NCBI RefSeq assembly: GCF_004799405.1
Contig: NZ_SSMW01000011.1
Location: 1-64,000 of the forward strand
Source of the DNA: Bradyrhizobium sp.
GTDB lineage: Bacteria > Pseudomonadota > Alphaproteobacteria > Rhizobiales > Xanthobacteraceae
Reading direction: 5' to 3'
DNA length: 64,000 nt
Both the position numbers and the translations under genes were made by a program. Position 1 is the stretch's first letter. Each line of letters starts with the position of its first letter. Below are positions 9,411 to 18,086 of this stretch, in pieces. The notes below the pieces were generated by a model, which saw only the letters and a list, made by a program, of their open reading frames with translations, was not told the origin of the DNA and searched no databases.

Positions 9411-9529
9411 CGTCGTCCCGGCGAACGCCGGGACCCATACGCCGCGTCCTGTCGTTTGAGCGATTTCCTACCGATCTTCCAAAACAACGAAAATCGGGAT
9501 TATGGGTCCCGGCGTTCGCCGGGACGACG
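9411..9529. repeat. Palindromic intergenic repeat, family B
   Basis: Long inverted repeat: the left arm at about 9411-9439 (CGTCGTCCCGGCGAACGCCG and following) pairs with the right arm at about 9500-9529. Each arm is itself palindromic around CCGGCGAACGCCGG. It separates the ATPase gene from the permease gene within one apparent operon, so the transcript would contain a strong structure there. I recognise this sequence type as a dispersed Bradyrhizobium repeat. Confidence 0.8.
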
Positions 9530-9542
9530 TGAGAAAGGCCTG

Positions 9543-10370
9543 TCACGCGGCTCCCTCCGCGGCTTGCGACGCCTGCGCGTAGCCCTTCAAGACCTCATCC
9601 TTGAGAACACTCCATATCTCGCGGTGAAGTGCGTGAAATTCCTTTTCCAGCCGCACCTCCATGATGTCGCGCGGCCGCGCCAGCGGCACGCGCCAGTCGC
9701 CGATGATGCGCGCACTCGGTCCCGCCGACATGATCACGACGCGATCGGCCAGCGCGATCGCCTCTTCGAGGTCATGGGTGACGAACAGCACCGCCTTGCG
9801 GTCGGCGCTCCACAGCTCCAGCAACAGGTTGCCCATGATCTGGCGCGTCTGGGCATCGAGCGGCCCGAACGGCTCGTCCATCAGCAGAATCCGGGGATCG
9901 CGGATCAGCACCTGGGCGAGCCCGACGCGCTTGCGCTGGCCGCCCGACAGCATGTGCGGATAGCGGCCGCCGAACGCGCCGAGCCCGACCGATGCCAGCC
10001 AGCCTTGCGCCCGCGCCAGCGCTTCGGCCCGCGCCACGCCCGATACTTCGAGGCCGATGGCGACATTGTCGAGCGCGGTCTTCCACGGGAACAGCGCATC
10101 GGCCTGAAACAGGTAGCCGGCCTCGCGATTGAGCCCGGTCAGCGCGGAATCGAAGATTCGAACCGCGCCCGATACCGGTTTGAGCAGGCCGGCGGCGACG
10201 TTCAGCAGCGTCGACTTTCCGCATCCGGTCGGACCGACGATGGCGACGAACTCGCCATGCTCGATCCGTAGCGCGGCGCGCTCGACCGCGGTATAGACGC
10301 GCGCATCGGCCAGGCGAAACGCCACCGTCGCGTCCTCCAGCACGACCGCCGCCGGCTTTGCCGTATCCAC
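9543..10370 (-). CDS. ABC transporter ATP-binding protein, NitT/TauT type
   Basis: A 275-residue nucleotide-binding subunit. Visible motifs: Walker A GPTGCGKST near residues 46-54, signature MLSGGQRKR, Walker B ILLMDEP, and the H-loop FVTHDLEEA. It is of the SsuB/TauB type and would energise the permease immediately downstream. The start is a GTG at 10370 preceded by GGAGGGG. It is divergent from the osmoprotectant-type ABC genes that begin at 10513. Confidence 0.85.
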   Translation of the reverse strand: MDTAKPAAVVLEDATVAFRLADARVYTAVERAALRIEHGEFVAIVGPTGCGKSTLLNVAAGLLKPVSGAVRIFDSALTGLNREAGYLFQADALFPWKTALDNVAIGLEVSGVARAEALARAQGWLASVGLGAFGGRYPHMLSGGQRKRVGLAQVLIRDPRILLMDEPFGPLDAQTRQIMGNLLLELWSADRKAVLFVTHDLEEAIALADRVVIMSAGPSARIIGDWRVPLARPRDIMEVRLEKEFHALHREIWSVLKDEVLKGYAQASQAAEGAA

Positions 10371-10464
10371 TGCGCCCCTCCAGGTTCGGACGATGCATTA
10401 GCGCCTTGGCGCGACAAGTTCAACGAAGTGCTACAACGTGGTAAGTGAGGCTAACGCTGTTCTC

Positions 10465-10498
10465 CACCCTCCCCTCCAGATCCCCCCAGGGGAGGGTG
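10465..10498. repeat. Perfect hairpin just upstream of the osmoprotectant ABC genes
   Basis: Arms CACCCTCCCCT (10465-10475) and AGGGGAGGGTG (10488-10498) pair perfectly over 11 bases with a 12-base loop. It ends 14 bases before the start codon of the downstream ATPase gene, next to its ribosome site AAGGAAA. It is probably a fragment of the family C repeat rather than a dedicated regulator. Confidence 0.6.
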
Positions 10499-10512
10499 AA
10501 GGAAAAGACTGA

Positions 10513-11313
10513 ATGCAAGACGCACCCCCGATCGCATTTGCGCATGTCGGCAAGAGCTTCGACGGCGGCCGCGGCGCCGGGCCGGTCGTGGCGGTGAACG
10601 ACGTTTCGCTCGAGGTCGCCGCGGGCGAATTCCTCGCCATCGTCGGTGGCTCGGGCTCGGGCAAGACCACGCTGCTGCGGCTGGCAAACCGGCTGATCGA
10701 GGCCGACAGCGGCAGCATCCGGATCGAGGGCGAGGATGTGCGCGCGGCCGATCCGGTTCGATTGCGCCGCCGCATCGGCTATGTGTTCCAGAGCGGCGGG
10801 CTGTTTCCGCATATGAGCGTCGCCGGCAATATCGGCATCACGCCGAAACTGCTGGGCACGCCGGCGGCGGAGATCGCCGCGCGCGTCGATGAGCTGCTCG
10901 ACCTGGTGCGGCTCGACCGCAGCCAGCACCGCGACCGGTTTCCGCATGAGCTGTCGGGCGGCCAGCGCCAGCGGGTCGGCGTCGCCCGGGCGCTGGCGGC
11001 CAAACCCCGCATCGTGCTGATGGACGAGCCGTTCGGCGCGCTCGATCCCCTCACCCGCGACGCGCTCGGCGACGATTACCGCGCTTTGCATCGCAAGCTC
11101 GGGCTGACCACGGTCATGATCACCCACGACATGACCGAGGCCATCCTGCTTGCCGACCGCGTCGCGGTGATGCGGGACGGACGGCTGTCGGCGCTCGGCA
11201 CACCATCGGAGCTTTCCGCCAGCGGCGACGCTTATGTCGGCGAGCTCCTGCGCACGCCGCGACGGCAGGCCGAGCGGCTGAGAATGTTGCTGCCGCGGGA
11301 TGGCGCGGCATGA
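10513..11313 (+). CDS. Glycine betaine/osmoprotectant-type ABC ATPase
   Basis: A 266-residue ATP-binding subunit of the OpuCA/ProV type. It shows Walker A GGSGSGKTT, signature ELSGGQRQR, Walker B IVLMDEPFGALDPLTR and the switch ITHDMTEA. It lacks C-terminal CBS domains, so it may not sense ionic strength as the longer OpuA-type ATPases do. Its stop overlaps the start of the next gene by four bases (ATGA), showing translational coupling. The GALDPLTR signature is typical of quaternary-amine and choline importers; the actual solute is not known. Confidence 0.85.
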   Translation: MQDAPPIAFAHVGKSFDGGRGAGPVVAVNDVSLEVAAGEFLAIVGGSGSGKTTLLRLANRLIEADSGSIRIEGEDVRAADPVRLRRRIGYVFQSGGLFPHMSVAGNIGITPKLLGTPAAEIAARVDELLDLVRLDRSQHRDRFPHELSGGQRQRVGVARALAAKPRIVLMDEPFGALDPLTRDALGDDYRALHRKLGLTTVMITHDMTEAILLADRVAVMRDGRLSALGTPSELSASGDAYVGELLRTPRRQAERLRMLLPRDGAA

Positions 11314-12884
11314 GCCTATTTTCCGATCCGCGCTGGAGCGAGGCGCTGGCGCATCTGCCGGATTATCTCGGCAATCACGTCCGCGTCAGCCTGACGGCGC
11401 TGGCGCTGGGATTATTGGTCAGCCTGCCGCTGGCGATTGCGGTCCGCAACCGTCGCATATCGCGCGGCGTGCTGCTCGGCCTTGCCAGCATCGTGCAGAC
11501 GGTGCCGGGCCTGGCGCTGCTCGCGCTGTTCTACCCGCTGCTGCTGGCGCTGGCGGCATTGTCGCTGGCCTGGTTCGGAGCTGGTTTCTCGGCGTTCGGG
11601 TTCCTGCCCGCGGTGCTGGCGCTGGCGCTGTATTCGATGCTGCCGGTGCTGCGCAACACCATCACCGGCCTGCAAGGCGTGGACCCCGCGATCCTGGAAG
11701 CCGCCCAGGGCGTCGGCATGACAGCGCGGCAGTCGCTGTTCATGGTGGAATTGCCGCTGGCGCTGCCGATGATGATGGCGGGCATCCGCACCGCGGCGGT
11801 GTGGGTGATCGGCACCGCCACGCTCTCCACCCCGATCGGCCAGACCAGCCTCGGCAATTACATCTTTGCCGGATTGCAAACCCAGAACTGGGTGTTCGTG
11901 CTGTTCGGCTGCCTCGCCGCGGCCGTGCTGGCGCTGGCGGTCGATCAATTGCTGGCCTTGATCGAGACCGGCCTGCGCCGGCGCAGCCGCCTGCGCGTGA
12001 TATCAGGCGGCATCGGCATCGCGGCGCTGGTCGCGGCGACACTGGCGCCCTCGCTGGCGCGTTCGCCGTCGAGCTACATCGTCGGCGCCAAGACCTTTGC
12101 CGAGCAATATGTGCTGGCGGCGCTGATCGCACAGCGGCTGCGGGCGGCGGGACTGACCGCCAGCTCGCGCGAGGGCCTCGGCTCCAATGTGATCTTCGAT
12201 GCGCTGGCATCCGGCGACATCGACGTCTATGTCGATTATTCCGGCACGCTGTGGGCCAACCAGTTTCACCATACCGACATCAAGCCGCGCGCGGAATTGC
12301 TCGGCGACCTGACGGCGACACTGGCACAGCAGAAAATCACCTTGCTCGGCGAACTCGGGTTCGAGAACGCCTATGCGCTGGTGATGCCGCGCCAGCGCGC
12401 CGATGCGCTCGGCATTCACTCGATTGCCGATCTTTCAGCCCATGCGGCAACGATGTCGATGGCGGCCGATTACGAGTTCTTCTCGCGGCCGGAATGGGCC
12501 GGGCTGCGCGAGGCCTACGGCCTGTCGTTTCGCGCGCAGCGGCAGATGCAGCCGGACTTCATGTATGCCGCGGTCGCCTCCGGCGAGGTCGATGTGATCG
12601 CCGGCTACACCAGCGACGGGCTGATCGCGAAATACGACCTAGTGGTGCTGGACGACCCCAGGCACGCGATCCCGCCCTACGATGCGATCGTGCTGATTTC
12701 GCCGAAACGCGCCGCCGATCAGGCGCTGCGATCGGCGCTGCAGCCGCTGCTCGGCCACATCGATATCGCCGATATGCGCGAGGCCAACCTGCGCGCCGCC
12801 GGCGGTGACGGCGCCTCGTCGCCCGATGCAGTGGCGCGCTGGCTATGGGACAAGATCGGCAAGACCGGGGCGCAAAAGCAATAG
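11310..12884 (+). CDS. Fused permease and substrate-binding protein of an osmoprotectant ABC importer
   Basis: A 524-residue chimera. Residues 1-220 are an OpuCB-like permease with several membrane segments and the loop LEAAQGVGMTARQSLFMVEL. After a further hydrophobic segment near 232-250, residues 255-520 form an OpuAC/ProX-like binding domain (IVGAKTFAEQYVLAALIAQR and VYVDYSGTLWANQF are typical). The binding domain is therefore tethered to the outer face of the membrane. Such fusions are known in OpuF-type systems. Together with the upstream ATPase this makes a two-gene importer for betaine-like solutes. Confidence 0.88.
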   Translation: MSLFSDPRWSEALAHLPDYLGNHVRVSLTALALGLLVSLPLAIAVRNRRISRGVLLGLASIVQTVPGLALLALFYPLLLALAALSLAWFGAGFSAFGFLPAVLALALYSMLPVLRNTITGLQGVDPAILEAAQGVGMTARQSLFMVELPLALPMMMAGIRTAAVWVIGTATLSTPIGQTSLGNYIFAGLQTQNWVFVLFGCLAAAVLALAVDQLLALIETGLRRRSRLRVISGGIGIAALVAATLAPSLARSPSSYIVGAKTFAEQYVLAALIAQRLRAAGLTASSREGLGSNVIFDALASGDIDVYVDYSGTLWANQFHHTDIKPRAELLGDLTATLAQQKITLLGELGFENAYALVMPRQRADALGIHSIADLSAHAATMSMAADYEFFSRPEWAGLREAYGLSFRAQRQMQPDFMYAAVASGEVDVIAGYTSDGLIAKYDLVVLDDPRHAIPPYDAIVLISPKRAADQALRSALQPLLGHIDIADMREANLRAAGGDGASSPDAVARWLWDKIGKTGAQKQ

Positions 12885-12913
12885 CGACGCGGCACGCACA
12901 CACGCGCGCCGCG

Positions 12914-13846
12914 TCAAAGGAACGCGGTGGCCAGGAACGCTGCGAATATCCCGCCCAGCAGCAGGTATTTCACCGCGTAATAGACCCGCCTGTTCCAGGC
13001 CTTCATCCGCTTGCCGACCAGCCGTATATGGTAGACGTAACCGAAGATCCGGTTCACCAGGCCGACACGCTCGCCCTCTTCGTTCTGGGTGGCGCTTTCG
13101 TTGATGATGTGGCGGCTGACCCAGCGGTTGACCGCGGTCATCGCCTTGGTGTGCAAGGGGCGCTCGACGTCGCAGAACAGGATGATGCGGTTGTCGCTGG
13201 TGGTGTTCTCGGCCCAATGCACATAGGTCTCGTCGAACAGAATGTCTTCGCCTTCGCGCCAGCTATAAGGCTCGCCGTCGATGAAGATCCGGCATTCGCC
13301 CGGCGATTTCGGCACCAGCAATCCCAGATGATAACGCAGCGAGCCGGCATAGGGATCGCGGTGCTCGAACAGACGGCCGCCGGACGGCAGGCTGGCGAAC
13401 ATCGCGCCCTTGACGCTCGGGATCGCACTCACCAGTTCGACCGTCTTCGGGCAGTTGGCGATCGCCGACGGCAGCGGCTGTTCGTACCATTTCAGATAGA
13501 ACCGCTTCCAGCCGCCGCGAAAGAACGAGTTGAAGCCCGCGTCGTTATATTTATCGGCGGCCTTGATCTGTCCCCGGGCGAACAGCGCCAGCGCTTCCTC
13601 GCGGATCACCTGCCAGTTGTCGCGAAGCAAGGTGAGTTCGGGGATCGCGTCCTGGCGCAGGATCGGCTGGTTTGGTACCGCCGAAAACAGGTACATCAGC
13701 ACGTTGTAGGGGGCCATGAACGTGGAATGATCGGAGAGCTGGCGCCAGTATTTGAGCCGCACCTTGCCGCGAAAATGCACCGCGATGGCCGTGCCTATCC
13801 CCCAGGCGAAAATCAGGAACTGCGGTGTGAACAGACGCATCAGCAT
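12914..13846 (-). CDS. lpxO: LpxO-like Fe(II)/2-oxoglutarate lipid A hydroxylase
   Basis: A 310-residue member of the aspartyl/asparaginyl beta-hydroxylase fold. The iron ligands are seen in FEHRDPYAGSLRYHLGL (His-x-Asp) and in ETYVHWAENTT (distal His). N-terminal (residues 5-25) and C-terminal (about 290-310) hydrophobic segments anchor it to the inner membrane, as in LpxO, which 2-hydroxylates a secondary fatty acid on lipid A. Substrate is inferred from the family; some relatives act on other lipids such as ornithine lipids. It ends convergently 29 bases from the ABC fusion gene. Confidence 0.75.
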   Translation of the reverse strand: MLMRLFTPQFLIFAWGIGTAIAVHFRGKVRLKYWRQLSDHSTFMAPYNVLMYLFSAVPNQPILRQDAIPELTLLRDNWQVIREEALALFARGQIKAADKYNDAGFNSFFRGGWKRFYLKWYEQPLPSAIANCPKTVELVSAIPSVKGAMFASLPSGGRLFEHRDPYAGSLRYHLGLLVPKSPGECRIFIDGEPYSWREGEDILFDETYVHWAENTTSDNRIILFCDVERPLHTKAMTAVNRWVSRHIINESATQNEEGERVGLVNRIFGYVYHIRLVGKRMKAWNRRVYYAVKYLLLGGIFAAFLATAFL

Positions 13847-14020
13847 AGCGAGAGAAAACCCTTCCGCGTCAAGACTAACAGCATTGAATGGCTTCGCTCA
13901 ATACGGCATCGGCGAGGCAGCCGTGCGGAATATGTTTTGAGTCCGGCCGCCTGCAGGCCGTGGAAATTATCCTGCGGTGTATCTGGGCACTCTCGACCAA
14001 GAGTTCGAGCCGCAAGAATT

Positions 14021-15007
14021 CTATTGCCCTTTGCCTCGCGTCGCGTCCCACCAGGGGCAGATGCCGGCCATGCGTTGGTAGTTGCCTTCCATGACCTGAA
14101 CGGGGGCGCGACGCGTACCGACATCGGGCACAACCGAGGGCGGCGCTCCGATGTCCTCAAATAGGCCCTTGTGGCCCCAGAAGCTGCCTACGCTGGCCAT
14201 CTCCACAGGCGGCGTTGTGTCGTCGACCTCTTTGCCGCCCCAGCCGCACTCTACGTAAATCTCGGACGGGGTGCGCATGTAATACGACGTCATCAGGTCA
14301 TTCGGATGGCGACCGAGTGTGGCGACGATTTTCTCTGGGGTACTCTGCAGCAGGTCATAGCCTTGTCCGACATCGTCAAGCTGATAGTACTCGACGAGCA
14401 GGTGATGCATGCTGCGCACCGGTGCCGCGACGATGGCAACGCTGTGATGGCGCGCGTTGACGTGCATGAAATAGGCCTTCAACGGCGCGACCATGAAGTC
14501 GCTGATGCGAAAGCCGAGCAGGTCCTTGTAGAAAGCCAGGGCAGCGTCGATGTCTGGGACGGTCAAAAGAGTGTGTCCCATTCCTTGCGGGCCGGTGCGG
14601 AAACCGGAGACGTCCCGGCTGGGCTTGAAGGTAGCGTCGGCGATATGGGCGCCATGGAAGGCTTCCAGGCGGTTGCCGGCAGGGTCAGTGAAAGAGATCA
14701 GGCCCGTCACGCAACGCTGGTCAGCAAGAGCCGCGGGTTCGCGTTTCACGGCGACACCGCCGGCTTCGAGGCGGCCGGCGAGTGAGTCGAGTGCAGCGGC
14801 GTTGGCGACTTCCCAGCCGAAGACCTGGGTGCCAGCTTCGATGGCGCGATCGATAAACAAGCGCTGCTTGCGGTCGTCCATGCGGAAGGCGCGCATCGAG
14901 CTGGCCCGGTCCGCGGATTGCATGCCGATCGTAGACGTGGCGAAAGCCGCCCAGTCGTCAAGGTTCGATGCGCCTAAGCCAAGATAGCCAAAAGCCTGGA
15001 TTTCCAT
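14021..15007 (-). CDS. Extradiol-type dioxygenase (vicinal oxygen chelate fold)
   Basis: A 328-residue two-domain VOC protein like BphC-type enzymes that cleave catechols next to the hydroxyl groups. The three iron ligands of active family members appear in place: His in QGMGHTLLTVPD (about 145), His in RSMHHLLVEY (about 202) and Glu in SEIYVECGW (about 253). The C-terminal 40 residues extend beyond the usual length. The ATG at 15007 has GGGAAG upstream. No other aromatic-degradation genes are adjacent, so the substrate is unknown. The membrane sulfatase gene lies upstream on the same strand. Confidence 0.8.
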   Translation of the reverse strand: MEIQAFGYLGLGASNLDDWAAFATSTIGMQSADRASSMRAFRMDDRKQRLFIDRAIEAGTQVFGWEVANAAALDSLAGRLEAGGVAVKREPAALADQRCVTGLISFTDPAGNRLEAFHGAHIADATFKPSRDVSGFRTGPQGMGHTLLTVPDIDAALAFYKDLLGFRISDFMVAPLKAYFMHVNARHHSVAIVAAPVRSMHHLLVEYYQLDDVGQGYDLLQSTPEKIVATLGRHPNDLMTSYYMRTPSEIYVECGWGGKEVDDTTPPVEMASVGSFWGHKGLFEDIGAPPSVVPDVGTRRAPVQVMEGNYQRMAGICPWWDATRGKGQ

Positions 15008-15146
15008 GCACTTTTCTTCCCCGTTCCCACACAAGGGTAAGAGGCGGCGAACGTCATTGCAACCGGAGTATTGGGTATCCGGTGACAAGCCGATAAGGGG
15101 GGTTGTAGCTTCCAGCTGTGCGGAACGTCGTTAGAGTCCGGTAGCC

Positions 15147-16856
15147 CTATAATCCGTGGACCAGGCCGGCGTCGATCAACAACCGGTTGAAGCGCCGGGC
15201 TTCGGCGCCGTCCTTGCAGGCATAGAACAGGCCTTTACAGCGCAGCATGATTCTCTTCTGCTCCTCGAACGAGGGATCGAGCGGGATGCCGGCGGCTTCC
15301 TGGATCACCAGCGGCAGATAGGGTCCGTCGATCGTATCCATCACCACCGGGCTCTTGACCGGCTCGAAATTGATCGCATCGATGGCGTAATAGGTCGCGT
15401 AGTAACGCGGGTCGTAATTGTCCAGCTTCTTGCCGACGCCGGCTTCATCGAGACCGGGATCGAGCAGATGCGGCGAGAATTCCGGCTGATGATCGCCGTA
15501 GCGCACGATCAGAAACGGCTTGCCCGGAAATTTCTTTTTCAGGCCGGCGATGAAGGCGGTGTAATCGCCGGCGCTCATCGCCTGCCGGCGCAGATATTCG
15601 TCGACCACGGGCTCATTGCCGGGCCGGCGCCAGAACGGCATCAGGTCGGGGCGGAATCTCGTCTCCCACGGGAAATGATTGGCGGCGAGATAGACGAAGG
15701 CGAACAGCGGCGCATCAGGCGTTTCCTGCGCCATCAGCTTCAGCGCCGAATCGTAAAAGAAACTGTCGGGCTCGACATCCCTGGCGCCGAGATCGTGCGC
15801 GTCGAAGAAATGCTGGATGCCGGTGGTCAACTGGAAACTGCGCGCGCTCATGAAGGCGCCGAAGGCCGGATAGAGCGAAAGCGTATTGTAGCCGCAGCGG
15901 CGCAGCGCCAGCGGCAGTCCGCGCTCGACGCGGCTCGACGCGATGCGGGTCACGAAATAGGCGAACCGGCCGAACGAGCGCGACGACAGCCCGGCCAGCA
16001 CGTTGTATTCGGTGAACCAGCTCGGGCCGCCACTGCTCTCGGCCAGGAACTTGCGCTCCTTGCCGTCGTACGAGTTGAAGTGGCTGCCATAGCCCGCCGG
16101 CACCTTGACGCCATCGGCCTCGCGAACGTCGAAACTGGATTCATCATGGATCATTATGATGTTGGGCCGCCGCCCGGCGGGATGGCAGGAATCCAGCAGC
16201 GGCACCTTGAGACGCCCGGTCGCCACCGCGTCCGATTCCATGAAGCCGTAATTGATGAAATCCGATACCGCGATCACGCCGGAGCGGGAAAACTTCGACA
16301 GGTAGCCGTCATCGTAATAGCCGCGCCACGCTTCGTCGGGCCACGCAAAGGAATATCCGACCAGCGCGGCAAGACAGGCCAGCGCACCGGCCGCCGCCGG
16401 CAGCCGGCGGATGCGGAACGGATCGAGCCACCACAGCGCGTACATCAGCGGAACGACGAGGAACCCCGCAGAGATCACCGACCAGCGCAGATTGGGGAAG
16501 ATGGTAAACAGGAACGCCGCGGTGTCGCGGTCGATCACCATCAGGTCGACGAAGTTGGCGGTCATCTGCACGATGTCGTGCTTGAGCCGCGACAGCAGGA
16601 TCAGCACCACCACCAGGGTCAGCGACAGCGCGCCCGACAAAGCCGGACGCCTCAGCAACGCGATCCAGAAGAAGTTCAGGATGCCCCACGACAGCAGAAA
16701 GCCGGTGCGCGAACCGAAATCGGTTTCGGTCTGCAGCATGACGGCCAGCGCCGCCAGGTGCGGTGCGGCGACCGCCAGCAGCCGCCAGATGCCGATTGCG
16801 GCGAGGCCGGTGGCGGCGACGGTAGCGGACGGACCTGGATTTGGCGCGGACGCCAT
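15147..16856 (-). CDS. Membrane-anchored sulfatase / LTA-synthase-like protein
   Basis: About 569 residues. Several hydrophobic segments fill the first 200 residues and a periplasmic alkaline-phosphatase-fold domain follows, with PNIIMIHDESSFD (metal site start), SLYPAFGAFMSARSF and FLIVRYGDHQPEFSP (metal ligands). This is the architecture of phosphoethanolamine or phosphoglycerol transferases and LTA synthase relatives, which modify envelope glycans or lipids. The expected nucleophile Thr is replaced or displaced in the stretch SGGPSWFTEYNVL, where a Ser or Thr could serve. The start is uncertain: ATG 16856 was chosen; a TTG at 16868 is also possible and neither has a good ribosome site. Confidence 0.7.
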   Translation of the reverse strand: MASAPNPGPSATVAATGLAAIGIWRLLAVAAPHLAALAVMLQTETDFGSRTGFLLSWGILNFFWIALLRRPALSGALSLTLVVVLILLSRLKHDIVQMTANFVDLMVIDRDTAAFLFTIFPNLRWSVISAGFLVVPLMYALWWLDPFRIRRLPAAAGALACLAALVGYSFAWPDEAWRGYYDDGYLSKFSRSGVIAVSDFINYGFMESDAVATGRLKVPLLDSCHPAGRRPNIIMIHDESSFDVREADGVKVPAGYGSHFNSYDGKERKFLAESSGGPSWFTEYNVLAGLSSRSFGRFAYFVTRIASSRVERGLPLALRRCGYNTLSLYPAFGAFMSARSFQLTTGIQHFFDAHDLGARDVEPDSFFYDSALKLMAQETPDAPLFAFVYLAANHFPWETRFRPDLMPFWRRPGNEPVVDEYLRRQAMSAGDYTAFIAGLKKKFPGKPFLIVRYGDHQPEFSPHLLDPGLDEAGVGKKLDNYDPRYYATYYAIDAINFEPVKSPVVMDTIDGPYLPLVIQEAAGIPLDPSFEEQKRIMLRCKGLFYACKDGAEARRFNRLLIDAGLVHGL

Positions 16857-17046
16857 GGCGGGACGCAACTACACCCGGCACTGCCTGAAGGGCCTTGGCT
16901 GGCGATGACCAGAAGGCGGACGCCGCAGCCGGAACCTGTGGCATGTCATAAAAATGTAGTGGAACCGTCATCGCGGCGCAACAGAAGCGGTTGGATTCCT
17001 GGATCCCGCAGCCAATTTCCGCCTGGCAACCTTACCGCGGGCGGGA

Positions 17047-17898
17047 TCAGGCCGGCGGCAGCAACCCGAGGCGTTTGGCGATGATCTTGTCGACCATCCG
17101 CTTCGGCAGGATGGCCGTGATCAGGTGCCGCATCGGATCCGGGGTGATGGAATAGCGCACCTTGGGATTGGCCGAGGTCAGGGCTTGCGCGATCCGTTCG
17201 GCCACCTTCTCCGGCGGCAATCCGATCCGGCTCAGGTATTTGGTGAACTGGCGGACCTTTTCCAGCGCCGGCAAATACGGCGAGTTGCTGTAGGCGGACA
17301 TGTCGACCTCGTCGCCCTTGGCCCAGATCGGCGTCTTCACCGCGCCCGGCGCCACCGTGATGACGTCGATCCCGAACAGCATCAGTTCGCGGCGCAGGCT
17401 CTCGGACAGTCCCTCGATCGCGTGCTTGGATGCGACATAGGCCGACGACAGCGGGTTGCCGCTTTTGCCGGCCACCGAGCTGATCATCACGATCCGTCCC
17501 GGCTTTCCCTTCAGCGACCGGTCGGACCCGAGCAGCGGAGCGAACGCCTGGGTGGCGATGACCGGTCCCATGACATTCACTTCCATCTGGCGGCGGAACT
17601 GGTCGGCCGACAATTCAAGCAGCGGTCCCGCCACCGCAACGCCGGCATTGTTGACGAGGCCAGACAGCGTCTCGCCACCGAGCGCCGCGCAGACCTCGCG
17701 GGCGGCGGCCAACACCGCCGCCTCGTCGGTGACGTCGAACAGCAAAGGGGTGAAGTTGGCGCCGAATTCGCCCTTGAGGCGATCGGCGTCGGCCTGCTTG
17801 CGCACGCTCCCGAACACCCGAAAGCCGCGGTCGAGCAGCAATTTGGCAGTCGCCCAGCCGATGCCGGTCGACGCCCCGGTAATGACAACAGATTGCAT
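17047..17898 (-). CDS. Short-chain dehydrogenase/reductase
   Basis: A 283-residue classical SDR. The cofactor motif TGASTGIG is at residues 7-14, NNAG near 87-90, the catalytic Ser in MISSVAG and the catalytic pair in YVASK. The C-terminal 50 residues, with a conserved-looking PDPMRHLITAILPKR, resemble retinol/steroid-type SDRs such as the YbbO group. It is NAD(P)-dependent and cytoplasmic; the substrate is unknown. A palindromic repeat lies just upstream of its start. Confidence 0.85.
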   Translation of the reverse strand: MQSVVITGASTGIGWATAKLLLDRGFRVFGSVRKQADADRLKGEFGANFTPLLFDVTDEAAVLAAAREVCAALGGETLSGLVNNAGVAVAGPLLELSADQFRRQMEVNVMGPVIATQAFAPLLGSDRSLKGKPGRIVMISSVAGKSGNPLSSAYVASKHAIEGLSESLRRELMLFGIDVITVAPGAVKTPIWAKGDEVDMSAYSNSPYLPALEKVRQFTKYLSRIGLPPEKVAERIAQALTSANPKVRYSITPDPMRHLITAILPKRMVDKIIAKRLGLLPPA

Positions 17899-17911
17899 GA
17901 TTGACCCTTCA

Positions 17912-17979
17912 CGTCATGGCGAGCGCAAGCCGCACAGGAGAATTAAGTTGCTTCGTGGCTCACGCTCCTCGCAATGACG
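17912..17979. repeat. Palindromic repeat, family A (short copy)
   Basis: The outer arms CGTCATGGCGAG (17912-17923) and CTCGCAATGACG (ending near 17979) match the family A element at 8481-8597 with one mismatch, but the middle is shortened to a remnant containing TTGCTTCG. It lies just upstream of the SDR start codon. Confidence 0.65.
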
Positions 17980-18036
17980 ACGATAGCACCTTCAGTGACG
18001 GCAGCGAAACCGAGGAACCGTTGCGGCGGTGCGCTC

Positions 18037-18060
18037 CCTCGCCCCGCGCGCGGGGAGAGG
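18037..18060. repeat. Half-copy of the family C palindromic repeat
   Basis: The sequence CCTCGCCCCGCGCGCGGGGA matches the left terminal arm of the elements at 27624-27779 and 54685-54809, but no matching right arm is present. It lies downstream of the MFS gene stop, between it and the SDR gene. Confidence 0.5.
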
Positions 18061-18086
18061 TTAGCACCACGCAGCTTTCAACATCA

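Noticed and set aside
9395..9487. N-terminal extension of the ABC permease
   Set aside because: The extension reads through the family B repeat and has no ribosome site; the ATG at 9394 is preferred.
11300..12808. Plus-strand frame overlapping the OpuC-type fusion gene
   Set aside because: Same strand as the fusion gene but another frame, Arg-rich and motif-free; the fusion frame has clear permease and binding domains.
15156..17084. Plus-strand open frame of 642 residues
   Set aside because: Antisense to the sulfatase gene, with no motif.
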